Source: Adiantum capillus-veneris
Lineage: Eukaryota; Streptophyta; Polypodiopsida; Polypodiales; Pteridaceae
NCBI GenBank assembly: GCA_014529385.2
Contig: CM043948.1
Location: 25,926,268-25,990,267, forward strand
Reading direction: 5' to 3'
Length of the DNA stretch: 64,000 nt
The notes below the pieces were generated by a model that worked only from the letters and a program-made list of their open reading frames with translations, was not told the origin of the DNA and made no database searches. A program made the position numbers and the translations under genes. Positions 13,078 to 25,065 of this stretch are shown piece by piece (the first letter of the stretch is position 1; every line of letters starts with the position of its first letter).

Positions 13078-14218
13078 TTAACTATCCCAAGACCTCAAAC
13101 ACCTTCAAAGGTGGAGAGAGCTAGCAGGGAATGAGGGTAGGGTCACTCTTCTTGCTAGCATACATAATAGCATAGTAATGAAGATGGAGAAGATGGCAAG
13201 CTTAAGCATTGGATTGGATTTGCAATCCATAGCAAAGAGTGTTGGTGTAGGCTCCCAATCTCTACTTGCTTGGAGAAGGAGAGGGAGCTCTTGCACTTTG
13301 CACAATACACAATGAGAATGTGAGTGAGTGTGTGTTGGAGAGTATACCCCCTAAGCAGGCCCCCTAATTTCTTTGGTCGACCCCCCCCCTTGTAGCTCAT
13401 TCTTGAATCTCATTGGACCCCTCTAGGCCTAGCCAATCACAAGCTAGAGTCAAACCAAGCAACAAGGGTAGCCTTGGGACAAGTGTCACCCTTTCCCCTT
13501 TGAGAGAGAGGGCATGATAAATTCTAAATCAATTAATTAATTCTACTAAATTATCATTGGACCCCTTGGAAGGCCAACCAATAGGCTTTAGGCGCACCAT
13601 GAGGGTAACCTAGCTAGAGGCTTGACATGTGTCCTACTTTCCCCTTGGGCAAGGGGTTCCCTTTGGGAGAGAGAGTGGTCAAGAAACCACTCCCTCTTCT
13701 TGCATGGATTTCCCCCTCCTTGTAGGGATTCATTTTGACTTTTGTGCCACCTCAAGCCCCTCAACCTCGGGCCTAGTTCTCACCACAAGCTTGGCCCTTA
13801 AGATCCTCAAGCTTGGGGTGGGTTCTCACCTCAAGTATAGCCCTAGCATCTCAAGCATGACAAGCACATCAAGAATCTCAATCATCAAGCATTTCAGTCA
13901 TCAGGCATGATAAGCACCTCAACCTTGGGCCGGGTTCCCACCTCAAGCACAACCCTAGCTTACCTAAGGTCAAAGGACTTTTAGCACTAACTATTGGAGG
14001 TCTTCAATGAAGCTAACCCTAAGGTCTTTATGCTCCGTTAGTTGGCCTTGCTCTTTGATATACCATCTCTCATTTGGGCCCCTTTACCATTGCCCCGTGT
14101 TGAGACAGATCTATAAGCACATGTCTATATCTTAACACTCCATTTATTCTCCCACATTAAATGATCAATTTAATATGAAAAAATCATTTGGGTTGGTTAG
14201 ATATTAGATTTTATGACA
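13078..14218 (-). mobile_element. Interrupted 3' LTR of Ty3 element B
   Basis: An LTR of the same family as A, D and E in reverse orientation. The right edge reads tattagattttatgaca, the complement of the LTR start TGTCATAA. About 360 bp of the other LTR end are missing where element A abuts it. Minus-strand polypurine sequence (GATTTCAAGAGAGACTTAA) lies just right of the LTR. Compare 51120-51754, which has the same internal text. Confidence 0.75.
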
Positions 14219-14599
14219 TTAAGTCTCTCTTGAAATCATATTCGTCCTCAACTATGAGGTAGAAGAGATAAAGTCTTAGTCATTAGTCAATCTTACTTAG
14301 CAGGTAGAGGATCCCTTTTTACCCTACAACATCTTTCCAAAATGGATGACCAATCCATTTGGTTATTGGGAGACATAAATACTGCAAGCATGTCAGCTCT
14401 TTAGTCCATTTCATTCTCCTAAACTAGAGTGACAAATTCTACTTGGTATTTGAGAGAAGACGTCGTCATCACAAACATGATTCTAAGCATGCATACTATT
14501 TAAATTTGTGCACAATTAAAAAGAGAACCAGTCTTATAAGACAAAAACATGGGTCATCTAAAAGAAGTTTGTACATTTTCTTACTCTAATGTAGCTCAT
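14219..14599 (-). other. Internal 3' region of Ty3 element B
   Basis: Aligns by eye with the non-coding stretch 54479-54840 of element D (shared blocks near the regulatory-looking gacgtcgtc, gcatgcatact and cttataagacaaaaac). It stops at cttactct near 14586, where a fragment of the gag-protease gene begins. Confidence 0.6.
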
Positions 14600-14832
14600 C
14601 AGTTGCATCATAATAGAGGTCTGAAAAGACTTGTTGAGCTTTCATTAAGTTCTTGGGTTCCTCATCTTTTTCTTCAATGTTGATGATTGAAATCATTTAG
14701 ATGGGAATTATGTCATAGCCATCCTCATTGCAAAATTGAGTAGGCATAGACGTATTCACACATACATCCATTGTTGCTAAAATTTGAGTCCACTCAAATG
14801 GCTCAAACAAATGCTCTGGAAAGGGTTCAGGT
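14600..14832 (-). pseudogene. Gag-protease gene relic, distal part
   Basis: Read on the minus strand this encodes EPFP.., LATMDVCV, then QFCNEDGYDIIP, and stops. It matches the end of the protease ORF at 26600-26760 (EPFPEEELEPFGW, LATLDVC, KFCDENGYDVVP). The reading continues at 20570-20811 on the other side of the copia element, so copia inserted between the codons for YVP and EPFP. Confidence 0.75.
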
Positions 14833-15597
14833 TGTTAAGTATGGAGCCTGATTTAGCCTTGTAACTTTTTGTGTGGTAAAAGCGCACTTTTGTAAGGCCC
14901 CCATTATGAGGAAAAGCCATCGTGCGTGAAGGTAAATCACTCACCAAAAACCAAAATTTTCACAGTCAAAAACTAGGCGAAAATTTCCCTCGCCGGAATA
15001 TTCCTTTTCGCCGAAATATTATGGCCGGACGGCGGCTGGAAATTGGTCGAAAAACAACCGTCGGTTGGCCGGTGGCCGGTGGTCAGAAGTCAATGGCCGG
15101 TGGCCGATGGACGAATTCAAAAGCGGAATCGTCTTCTCAAGGGCGGCCACACATGGGCAGATTGGAGGGTCCGATTTGGACTTATCTACACAAGGGCGGC
15201 TACACATGGCTGCCTCTCATGAGAGAGGGCAGCCCTTTTGGCCTATAAAAGGATGCCATTTCTACACACATTTCATAGTGTGAAGTTGATGCAACAAGGT
15301 GAGTGTGAGGTGGTGAGAGTGAAGCAAGGCGGGAGCTCCATTAGGGTATAATCCCTTTGTAAACTACTTCTTGTTTTGAAGTACTAAAGCCATTGAGTGG
15401 CTGCTTTCTCGTGGACGTAGCCCACATTGGGTGAACCACGTATATCGTGTGTACTCTCTCTCTCTCTCTCTACTCTATAATCTCTTGTGTGTGAAATCTA
15501 TCTCTCTCTACTCTATAATCTCTTGTGTGTGAAATCTATCTCTCTCCATTAAGTAATCTACTCAAATATCTATTTAGCTATGTCTTATTTCCTAACA
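14833..15597 (+). repeat. 5' LTR of the copia element
   Basis: Ends TG...CA. Contains GGCCGGTGGCCGG-type repeats near 15070 and a likely TATA region (ggcctataaaagg, 15240). It carries a roughly 50-bp duplication (ctactctataatctcttgtgtgtgaaatctatctctc) that the 3' LTR has only once. Confidence 0.9.
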
Positions 15598-15599
15598 AC

Positions 15600-15611
15600 T
15601 AGTATCAGAGC
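15600..15611 (+). promoter_or_regulatory. Primer binding site of the copia element
   Basis: TAGTATCAGAGC, one mismatch from TGGTATCAGAGC, complementary to the 3' end of initiator methionine tRNA. It lies two bases after the LTR. Confidence 0.8.
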
Positions 15612-15670
15612 AAGGTTTTCTCGTAGCTAAATTATCTCAAGGAAAGGATTCCTTGAATTGAGTGGGAGTT

Positions 15671-18600
15671 ATGGCGAAGGAAGGGAAGCTCAAGATTGAG
15701 AAGTTCAATGGTAAAAACTACCAACACTGGAAGATGCAGATTGAAGACTATCTCTACCAGAAGGACCTCTATTTGCCACTAGGCGGTCTTGCAAAGAAGC
15801 CCACAACGATGGCAGATGAAGCATGGATTTTCCTTGATCGAAAGGCACTTGGAACAATCCGGTTAAGCTTGGCGTCAATGGTGGCCTTCAATGTTTCGGA
15901 GATGAAGACCACGGAGGACTTAATGAAGTCACTTGACGACTTCTACGAGAAACCATCGGCATCCAATAAGGTATTTCTTATGAAGCGCTTGTTCAATCTA
16001 AAGATGGCATAGAATGGTTCAATTGCAGAACACCTAAATGACTTTAACACAAACATAAGTCAACTTCGATCGGTGAAAATCAATTTCGATGATGAAGTGC
16101 GAACTCTCCTTATACTATCATCTGTACCAGATAGTTGGGACAGCCTTGTGATGGATGTAAGTAATTCTATCTCTGGCACAAATACTCTTAAGTTTGATGA
16201 TGTTGTGGGTGTTCTCCTAAGCAAGGAAATGCGAAAGAGAAGCACAGGAGAATCATCAAGTGCTGCACTATCAGTGGAAACAAGAGGAAGGCCTAAGGAG
16301 AGGTTCAAAAACCAAAAGGGTCGTGATCGCTCAAGGCGGAGCAAGTCACGCACAAAGTCAGTTCTTGAATGTTGGAACTACGGCAAGAAGGGCCACGTCA
16401 ACAAGGATTGCTGGTCCAAGAAGAAGAAGAAGGAGACAGAGTCTTAAGACAACAAGCCAACATCGGAGGCCAATGTGGCAAGTAAAGTAGAGCAAGATGC
16501 TCTAATTCTCTCATTAGACAATGTGTCTAATTCCTGGATAGTAGATTCCAGGGCTTCATTCCATGCGACACCACACAAGCAACATTTCCAAGACTACACC
16601 AAAGGTAATTTTGGGTATGTATACTTGGGAGATGATGAAGCTTGTGAGATTGTCGACAAAGGTACAATTTCTGTCAAAACTGCTAATGGAAATGAATGGA
16701 AGATTGAAGATGTTAGGCATGTTCCTTCTCTTTACAAAAATTTGATCTCTACAGGACAATTGGATGATGAAGGTCACAACATTGCACTCGGAAACAAACG
16801 GTGGAAGATCTCAAAGGGATATTTGGTGGTTGCCAAGGGAGAAAAAGTCGGTACACTTTACTTGTGTACTGTTAGCATGCAACCTTCAGCTTGTGAAGCA
16901 ACTACAGAAGTTGACAGTGCGGTGTGGCACTACCGACTTGGGCATATGAGTGCCAAAGGAATTCAAATCCTTCAAACAAAGAAGCTTCTACCAGGTTTGA
17001 AAGAAGCGGACTTAGAGTTCTGTGAAGATTGTGTTTGGGTGAAAGCATGTTAACGTGTCATGCTTTTTCATGTCTCAGACAATGCTAACTAGCACAATTT
17101 TGACATATGCTAATTAGCACAATAACATGAGCTACATCTCCAAGATCTATGACGTATGATATATTAGTAGAAATCTCTTGAAACAAGGAATCCAAATGTA
17201 CAACTTCCGACAAATTTTGATATTATTTGTAAAAATTTTACCGGTCGCCCAACTTTTCTAAGATGTGCTAACTTGAAAATGCTAACTAGCACAAAAAGTG
17301 CAACATGTTAACATGCTTTCACTCGTTTATGGTAAACAAAAGAGGGTAAAATTTCAAAAATCAGGAAATGAAAGAAAAAATAAAAAACTTGAGTTGGTTC
17401 ATTCTGATGTTTGGGGTCCTACAAGTACACCATCACTTGGTGGCTCATTGTACTATGTAACATTCATAGACGATGCGACTAGAAAAACATGTGTTTATGT
17501 CATGAAGAATAAATCCGATGTATTTTCCATATTTCAAAGGTGGAAAGCCTTTGTGGAGAATGAAACATGTACGAAGGTTAAATGCCTCAGATCCAACAAT
17601 GGAGGCGAATATTGCAGCCAAGCTTTTGAAAGCTTTTGTGCTAGCAATGGCATTCGGAGGCAAAGGACAACCCCAAGGACACCTCAACAAAATGGAGTTT
17701 CGGAAAGGATGAACAATACAATCATGGAGCGAGCACGAAGCATGCGGCTACATGCAGGCCTACCGCTTGAGCTTTGGGCGAAAGCTGTAAGTACGCCTGT
17801 GTACTTAATCAATCGGTCACCCTCAACGGCATTGGATGGGGGAGTTCCAGAAGAGGCATGGACAGGTAAACCGGTGAATTATGCATTTCTCAAAGTGTTT
17901 GGGTGTGAGGCTTTCATGCACATAGATAGAAGCCTAAGATCAAAGCTAGATGCAAAATCCAAAAAGTGTTTCCTCATTGGCTATAAAATCTTAAGGAGTA
18001 GGGATGCAATTTTTAACGAACAAAATATGTACAAAGATTACTTGGAAAGAAAACAAACAAAAGAAACAGGTGATGAGTACATGGAGCTTGAGGACGGTGA
18101 AGACTCAAGGACTGCAAATGGTGACAATGTGAAACAACGTCAACCAAATGAGGAGCCTCAACCTATTCCCCGAAGATCTACAAGAGCTAGTAGAGCTCCA
18201 GAAAGGTTTGTTCCTTCCTTCAACCATCTCTTGATCTCAGATTATGGAGAGCCAGAATCATACGAAGAAGCTATGCAACATGAATCCAAAGAAGAATGGA
18301 CGAAGAGCATGCAAGTGGAGATGGACTCACTACATCGCAACCAAACATGGGAGTTGGTTGAGTTGCCTAAAGGTAAGTGGGCACTTCAAAACAAATGGGT
18401 GTACAAGGTGAAGGAAGAAGAAGGTGGGAAGAAAAGGTACAAGTCTAGGCTTGTGGTAAAAGGTTTTTCTCAGAAGAAAGGTATTGACTTCAATGAAATA
18501 TTTTCTCCTGTTGTAAAAATGAACTCAATTAGGCTTGTCTTAAGCCTTGTGGCTGCTCATGATCTAAATCTCGAGCAAATGGATGTAAATACGGCATTCC

Positions 18601-19802
18601 CTCATGGTGACTTAGAGGAGGAAATCTACATGCTTAAACCAAAGGGGTATGAAGTAAAAGGTAAGGAGAAAATGGTTTGCAGATTAAAGAAGAGCTTGTA
18701 TGGTTTAAAGCAAGCATCAAGAAAATGGTACTTGAAGTTTGATCGATGGATGTTGGATCATGGATTCACAAGATGCAACTCGGATCACTGTGTCTACACA
18801 AAGAATTTGGGAGATGGGAAATTCATCATCCTAATGTTGTATGTTGATGACATGTTGATTGCAAGTGCTAACATGCAGGACATCAAAGACCTAAAAGAGG
18901 ATCTGTCTAAATCTTTTTCAATGAAAGATTTAGGTGCTGCAAAGAGGATACTTGGTATAAAAATATCAAGGGACAGGACGAAGAAGACAATAAAGCTATC
19001 TCAAGAAGATTACATCAAGAAGGTACTAGAAAGGTTTGCAATGCAAAATGCAAAACCATTTTCTACAACTTTGGCTGGTCATTTGAAACTAACGAAGGAT
19101 ATGTGTCCAAATACACAAGAGGAGATAGCCTATATGTCTAAAGTTCCATATGCTGCAGCAGTAGGTTCTCTAATGTATGCTATGGTCTAGACAAGGCCAG
19201 ACATTGCACATGCAATGGGAGTTGTGAGTAGGTTCATGGAAAACCCAGGTAAAGAGCATTGGCAAGCTGTGAAGTGGATACTTAGGTATCTAAAAGGGAC
19301 AACAACAAATGCTTTGTATTTTGGAGGAACTGATATTTTTCTAGAAGGGTATGTTGATGTAGATATGGCAGGTGACAAAGATACTTGAAGGAGCACTACT
19401 GGCTGTGTGTTCACGGTTGGAGGCACAACAGTAAGCTGGGCTTCAAAGCTGCAGAAAGTGGTTTCACTTTCTACCACGGAAGCAGAGTATGTAGCAATGA
19501 CGGAGGCAAGCAAAGAAATTATGTGGCTTCACAGATTCTTAGAAGAGCTTGGATTCAAACAAGACAATTGTGTCTTGTACAGTGATAGCCAAAGCGCTAT
19601 CCATCTTGCAAAGAACTCAGTCTTTCATTCAAGGACAAAGCACATTGAGGTGAGATATCACTTCATACGCACTCTTTTGGAAGAGGGACAGCTAAAGCTA
19701 GGAAAGGTGCATACAAGTGAAAATCCTGCAGACATGTTTACAAAGGTGGTTAACAAGGAGAAGTTGAGCTTTTGCTCATCTTCAATCGGCATTCAAGGAT
19801 AA
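15671..19802 (+). pseudogene. Copia gag-pol polyprotein, degenerate (Tnt1/Tork-like)
   Basis: Gag, protease, integrase, RT and RNase H in copia order. Gag starts at ATG 15671 (MAKEGKLKIEKFNGKNY). The zinc knuckle near 16368 reads CWNYGKKGHVNKDC, its second cysteine lost. The protease motif is WIVDSRASFHAT, arginine replacing the glycine of DSG. The integrase zinc-finger half ends in CEDC, then the MITE splits it; the core resumes at 17395 (HSDVWGPTS; NNGGEYCS; PQQNGVSE). RT has YVDDMLIA (18840). RNase H has TTEAEYVA and YSDSQSAIHLAKN. In-frame stops fall at 16010, 16445, 19188 and 19386, all otherwise in one frame on each side of the MITE. The ordered domains and few lesions suggest a moderately young element. 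Clade assignment is from general resemblance only. Confidence 0.92.
17037..17324 (+). mobile_element. 288-bp MITE inside the copia integrase
   Basis: Terminal inverted repeats GGGTGAAAGCATGTTAAC and GTTAACATGCTTTCACTC match at 17 of 18 positions. It is flanked by GTTT on both sides (17033-17036, 17325-17328); removing the element plus one GTTT rejoins the integrase reading from C-V into Y-G-K-Q-K. Internally it carries tgctaaYtagcac motifs near both ends, like the palindrome arrays at 30-34 kb. A second, inverted copy is at 33306-33585. No coding capacity. Superfamily unknown. Confidence 0.85.
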
Positions 19803-19864
19803 GAAGCTAGAATGGAAAGCAGTCTCATAGGTTTGGTTTGGAGATTAGTCTCCAAGTGGGAGAT

Positions 19865-20569
19865 TGTTAAGTATGGAGCCTGATTTACTCTTGTAATTTT
19901 CTGTGTGGTAAAAGCGCACTTTTGTAAGACCCCCATTATGAGGAGAAGCCATCGTGCGTGAAGGTAAATCACTCACCGAAAACCAAAATTTTCACAGTTA
20001 AAATCCAAGGGAAACTTTAGGGAATATTCCTTTTCGCCAGAATATTATGGTCGGAAAGTGGTCGGAAAACAACCGTCGGTTGGCCGGTGGCCGGTAGTCA
20101 ATGGCCGGTGGCCTGTGGTCGGAAGTCAATGGCCGGTGGTCGGTGGCCAAATTCAAAAGCGGACTCGTCTTCTCAAGGTCGGCCACACATGGGCGGATTG
20201 GAGGGTCCGATTTGGACTTATCTACACAAGGGCGACTACACATGGCTGCCTCTCATGAGAGAGGGTAGCCCTTTTGGCCTATAAAAGGAGGCCATTTCTA
20301 CACACATTTCATAGTGTGAAGTTGATGCAACAAGGTGAGTGTGAGGTGGTGAGAGTGAAGCAAGGCGGGAGCTCCATTAGGGTATAATCCCTTTGTAAAC
20401 TACTTCTTGTTTTGAAGTACTAAAGACATTGAGTGGCTGCTTTCCTGTGGACGTAGCCCACATTGGGTGAACCACGTATATCGTGTGTACTCTCTCTCTC
20501 TCTCTACTCTATAATCTCTTGTGTGTGAAATCTATCTCTCTCAATTTAGCTACGTATTATTTCCTAACA
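19865..20569 (+). repeat. 3' LTR of the copia element
   Basis: Nearly identical to 14833-15597 apart from point changes and the absent duplication. Preceded by the polypurine tract. Confidence 0.9.
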
Positions 20570-20811
20570 TAGGTACATAGGCTTCGTCTGTGCAGTCCCT
20601 TTCTAGAATACATTCTTGTCGTCTTAAGCTTTCATTTTCTGAAGCTCCATACATCCAAATAGGAGTGTCTTTGTTTAACTAGGATGGAAGTTTAGTTTCA
20701 GCCAAAGAGACTGAATCAAACTCTTGGATGGGTGTTCTCAAGACATCTCTATAAGTGTTATCTTTTATATTTACTATTGTTATAGATCCCACTTGCTTCA
20801 AGTACAAATAA
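20570..20811 (-). pseudogene. Gag-protease gene relic, proximal part
   Basis: On the minus strand it encodes blocks matching 26370-26590 of the fuller copy: ITIVNIKDNTYRDVLRTP, then EFDSVSLAETKLPS followed by a stop, then GASENESLRRQECILE. It joins 14832-14600 across the copia insertion. To the right, near 20812, element B sequence resumes (agcattgacaaggttc), so this roughly 480-bp gag-protease fragment lies within Ty3 element B. Confidence 0.72.
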
Positions 20812-21468
<657 letters not shown>

Positions 21469-22015
21469 AATGAGGGGCCCGCATTTGGAAGTTTTAAATT
21501 AAGCAAAGCATGACACATTTCTCCAGCATGCCCCGACTATTAATCTGTTAGTGAATCCTCTCACCCATGAGAAAATTGTGTTGCTAAGCATATGTTGCAA
21601 TCAACACAAAGGACTAATCATTTAGCTTATTTGCTTATTTTTGCAATAGCCCCTGGCTACAATCTTGTTGTGGACTCTCTCACACTGATTAGGTGCTTGT
21701 GCATTGCCTTAGGCATTCAAGGTGCATTCTTAGATGATTGCATCTAAGGAGATCCCGCGCAATCGCCTATGTAGAAATTACTTGACAACCCTATTCTAGT
21801 GGGGTTTTGTAAGCTTTTAATCTTATAATCCTGTGTGGTGTGCAGGCTAATGAAAAGCTCCCAAGCTGAACATCCCACTGCAGGAAAAGTTTTGTGTAAT
21901 AGCAGAAGTGTTTAAAGTTGTCCATGGCCTCTCCATGGACAGTGTCGACCCCAAATAGGTGAAGTGGGAGCAAATTATAGATGTGGAATGGTTCAAAAAT
22001 TTATTCAGAGAGTAG

Positions 22016-22441
22016 AAGAATCGCAACAAATATCTCTTCAAATGGAGTAGCATTCATAGCGACATGTACAACCAAGTACTTCATATGCACTACAAGGTGT
22101 ACCAGAAGGCCCCCTCCAACATGGAAATTAACTCGGCTTTTGTGAAGGGTTTTGTAAAACAATTCGGTGTAGTGGAAATCGCAAGTGGCTCAATCATGCA
22201 GTTTAATTGGGTTGAGTTTGCTATCCAGCATTTGCAGTACCTTCAAGAAAAAGGATACTATGATGCCCATGTTGAAAAGTGGAGGGTGCGTAATACCCAC
22301 CCTTCAAGTCAAAAAACAGAGGAGGGCTCCGCGAAAACAAAGGATGATTGTGCTAGCCAAGTAGCTTCAAATGTTGTTTTTGCTACCAGGGAAACACCCC
22401 TCTCTGAGCATATAGACATACTACACGTAGGATGTCTCTAG
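22016..22441 (+). CDS. Unrecognised ORF fragment
   Basis: An open frame of about 140 codons following a TAG near 22013; the first ATG is 22064. The start of the reading (KNRNKYLFKWSSIHSDMYN) runs in frame into the ATG, so the true beginning may lie upstream and be broken. The C-terminal third is polar and Ser/Thr-rich and the protein ends in LHVGCL. I recognise no domain. It precedes the gag-protease gene by about 440 bp on the same strand and could belong to the same element or be an older fragment. Confidence 0.35.
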   Translation, partial: KNRNKYLFKWSSIHSDMYNQVLHMHYKVYQKAPSNMEINSAFVKGFVKQFGVVEIASGSIMQFNWVEFAIQHLQYLQEKGYYDAHVEKWRVRNTHPSSQKTEEGSAKTKDDCASQVASNVVFATRETPLSEHIDILHVGCL

Positions 22442-22883
22442 GCCAGTTTTAGGGTCCAACTGTAATTTTGACCATACAGAAGTGTTCACAGTGTCACAGA
22501 GATCCAAAATCTTCTTTTAAAATTGAATTTGGACTCATTTTGACCAGTCTAAACTGCATTTCACTATTTTGGCCATAACTTTCACAAATGATATCGGATC
22601 GGAAAAGTTTTTATATCAAAACGTAGCCTGAGAGCGGCTCTACAGATCTTAGAGCAAAACTTGAACTAAGATCAACCATTTAGTTTAACTTTGAAAAAAA
22701 AACGTTGTTTAAGGCCTCAAAATGCATCCGGAAATCAGGGGTGTCTAAAAGCGACAATTTGCGAGAATTGTGACGGAACGGTTGCGGTTTTGGACATAGT
22801 TTCGACTTTTCCCTAACCAAAGCACTTGAGCACAGTGGACTAAGTTTACTTGAACCAAGAAAAAGCTCTTAAGCCCAGAAATC
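22442..22883 (+). other. Gene-free leader before gag-protease
   Basis: No ORF of note. It may be the untranslated leader or LTR of the gag element, but no terminal repeat and no primer binding site were found. Confidence 0.3.
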
Positions 22884-25065
22884 ATGTCTTCCCTAGATTC
22901 AAACGCAGCTTACACAAGTTTGGAGATCCCGACGATAGAGGAATATTCTCACAATGGATCTTCCAAACTTGCAATTGATAAAGACCCATCTTGTTGAGAG
23001 AGTTTGGATGATTGTTCATGAGAGTGAAGGACTATATAGATACATTGACGACAATGAGGTCAATCTTTATAGGTGCTCAGATCCATACCTAGAAGAGATA
23101 ACAGATTACAAGCTCTTATATGTCTACACATACGGAGTCGACTATCAATGGAAATCTATAGTTGTCGACAAGTATGGACGAGAATATAGAGTTGTAGAAA
23201 GCACAAATCCACATACTGTACTAGAAAGAGGTGGATATTTGGTCAATGAAGGACCACAAATGCCTCCACCAAACACGAGAATTCCTATAGGAGTTCCAAG
23301 AAGAGAGCCAACAGGATTCCCTTCAAGAGCGATAACGGGAGAAGGATTGGGAGAGTCTCTGGTTAGACTTGTAGACAATCGACAAGTTAGACCATCCCAA
23401 GTCTAGAAATGGGTAAACAGAAAATACTCCGGAGATGAAGATCCAAGAGATCACGTAACGGATTTTAGAAGAGTGATTAGAGCAGAGGAAGTTTCAGATT
23501 TTGCGACACAGTTTGCGGGATTTGGATTGACTCTAGAAGATGATGCAGCTACATGGTTCGACTCGATGGAAAAATGGGATTTTGAGACCCTAGATGAGCT
23601 GTTTGAGGAGTTTATTGAAGAATTCTCGCCAAAAGACATTGCTCACAACACGGTCTCGCAAATCCATAGATTCAAACAGAAAGAGGATGAATCAGTACGC
23701 AAAGCATCCTTATGGCTCAAGAGATATGTTAAGCTCTGTCTGAGAGCGGAATTACCTACGCAAACACGACTGATGCTGATCTTTATCCAGGGAATGAGAG
23801 ATGCGGTCCTTCAGAAGGATCTGCATATGATAAGGAGGATTTCTCTAAACAAGTTGATCAAAGAAGCTCTTTATCTAGTGGATAACTGTGAGGCATACAA
23901 AGAAAACGACTTAAAGAGTCAAGGAGATGACACATCCTCTCAGCACAATGTTTCACAGATAAGTGAGTCCATTGACAAGCCAACAACACCTATTGATCAA
24001 GAAAAGCTTATCGACGACGTGGTTAAGAGGTTGATTCCTCTTGTAAGGTCTGATTCAGGAGAGCCGAAGTGGTGTGAAATTGAGAGAAAATGGACGAACC
24101 ATACGGAGGAAGAGTGCTATTATAGCATGAAAAATTCTAGGGAGAGGTATGTACAACCTGTTCCAGAAGCACCTACTCCACCTAGATACATTACAAGGAA
24201 TGCACGAGGACCAGTAGGAGTTTTAAGGCCACAGCTTGTCTTAGGACAACAACCTCCGCTGCCAAGTGCTAGAATGCCGGTCGACATGAGATACATGCCA
24301 ATGATGGAAGCATCAAATAAACCAACGCCAGTACCAGCTAAAATGTGGTATAGCAACCAAAGTGGGTACTACCCTTCGGAGCAACAAAATGTGAGAGAAA
24401 CACATGGAGTGGTGAGGCCGGTACAACCTCCACCTCCTGGGTTTCAGTCGAAAGAAAGAAGGTATGAAATGGATGAAAGGACATTGCGATTCATTGCAAA
24501 TAGCGGCTTATTTAGTTCAAAGGTTGCTTATAGCCAAGACGAAATGCTAAAAGAATCTCCTCAACCAGAGACAGATTGTCACAAAAGTCGTGACAACCAC
24601 TTGGTCAAACAATGTCCTCATACGGAGATCACTGAAGTAAATGCATATTGTCTTGAGTGTGGCATCACTCTCTTGATCCCCGATTGCCCGAAAAAACCAA
24701 ACCAAATCAGGAAAATCACGACAAATGTATCAGGGATTGTTCAGCTCCCTAGTAGCTCAGAAAATGAAAATGTTGTACCAGTTCAAGTAGTTACGAGAGC
24801 ACAAGCTCAAAAGAAAGCTGCTGAGAATCTAGAGACAAAGAACATGGAAAGTGACATGAGTCCAAAGACAGATGATGGACCAAAGACAGACGCACCTAGT
24901 CAGAAAACCAAGAGCAAACGAAATAGTTGGAAAGCTAGAAAGACTAGGATGAAAGCAGGCAGGGAACGAGAGCAAAAATCCCTAGCTGAGAAGCTTACTG
25001 AAGCTCAGGAGAAGATAAAACAACATGAGGAAAAGGCGGCCACTTTATCTTACATAGATGGCTAA
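22884..25065 (+). CDS. Gag protein of a gag-protease element
   Basis: A Ty3-type gag. The best start is ATG 22884 (MSSLDSNAAYTSLEIP), which needs a frameshift near 22950; otherwise ATG 22954. The frame runs to TAA 25065 with one in-frame TAG at 23404. The capsid domain lies about residues 180-310 (AATWFDSMEKWDFETLDEL; QIHRFKQKEDESVRK; RISLNKLIKEALYLVDNCE). A Cys/His-rich part follows (DCHKSRDNHLVKQCPH; NAYCLECGITLLIPDCP), which may be a divergent knuckle. A Lys-rich, coiled-coil-like tail (RMKAGREREQKSLAEKLTEA) ends the protein. The stop overlaps the next ATG (ATGGCTAA). Protein activity is doubtful because of the stop, but the long open frame is notable. Confidence 0.7.

Larger units (their letters stand above)
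14833..20569 (+). mobile_element. Ty1/copia retrotransposon with both LTRs
   Basis: A complete-structure copia element, 5.7 kb. LTRs are at 14833-15597 (765 bp) and 19865-20569 (705 bp), both starting TGTTAAGTATGGAGCC and ending CCTAACA. A primer binding site follows the left LTR and a polypurine tract (aagtgggaga, 19854-19863) precedes the right one. The flanking 5 bp are CAGGT (14828-14832) and TAGGT (20570-20574), a target duplication with one change. The left LTR is longer because of a local duplication near 15455-15545. The coding region is interrupted by a 288-bp MITE and by stops, so the element is not autonomous now. Confidence 0.93.

Noticed and set aside
16060-16353. Minus-strand ORF across the copia gag
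   Set aside because: Shadow of the plus-strand gag frame, which has the real domain matches.
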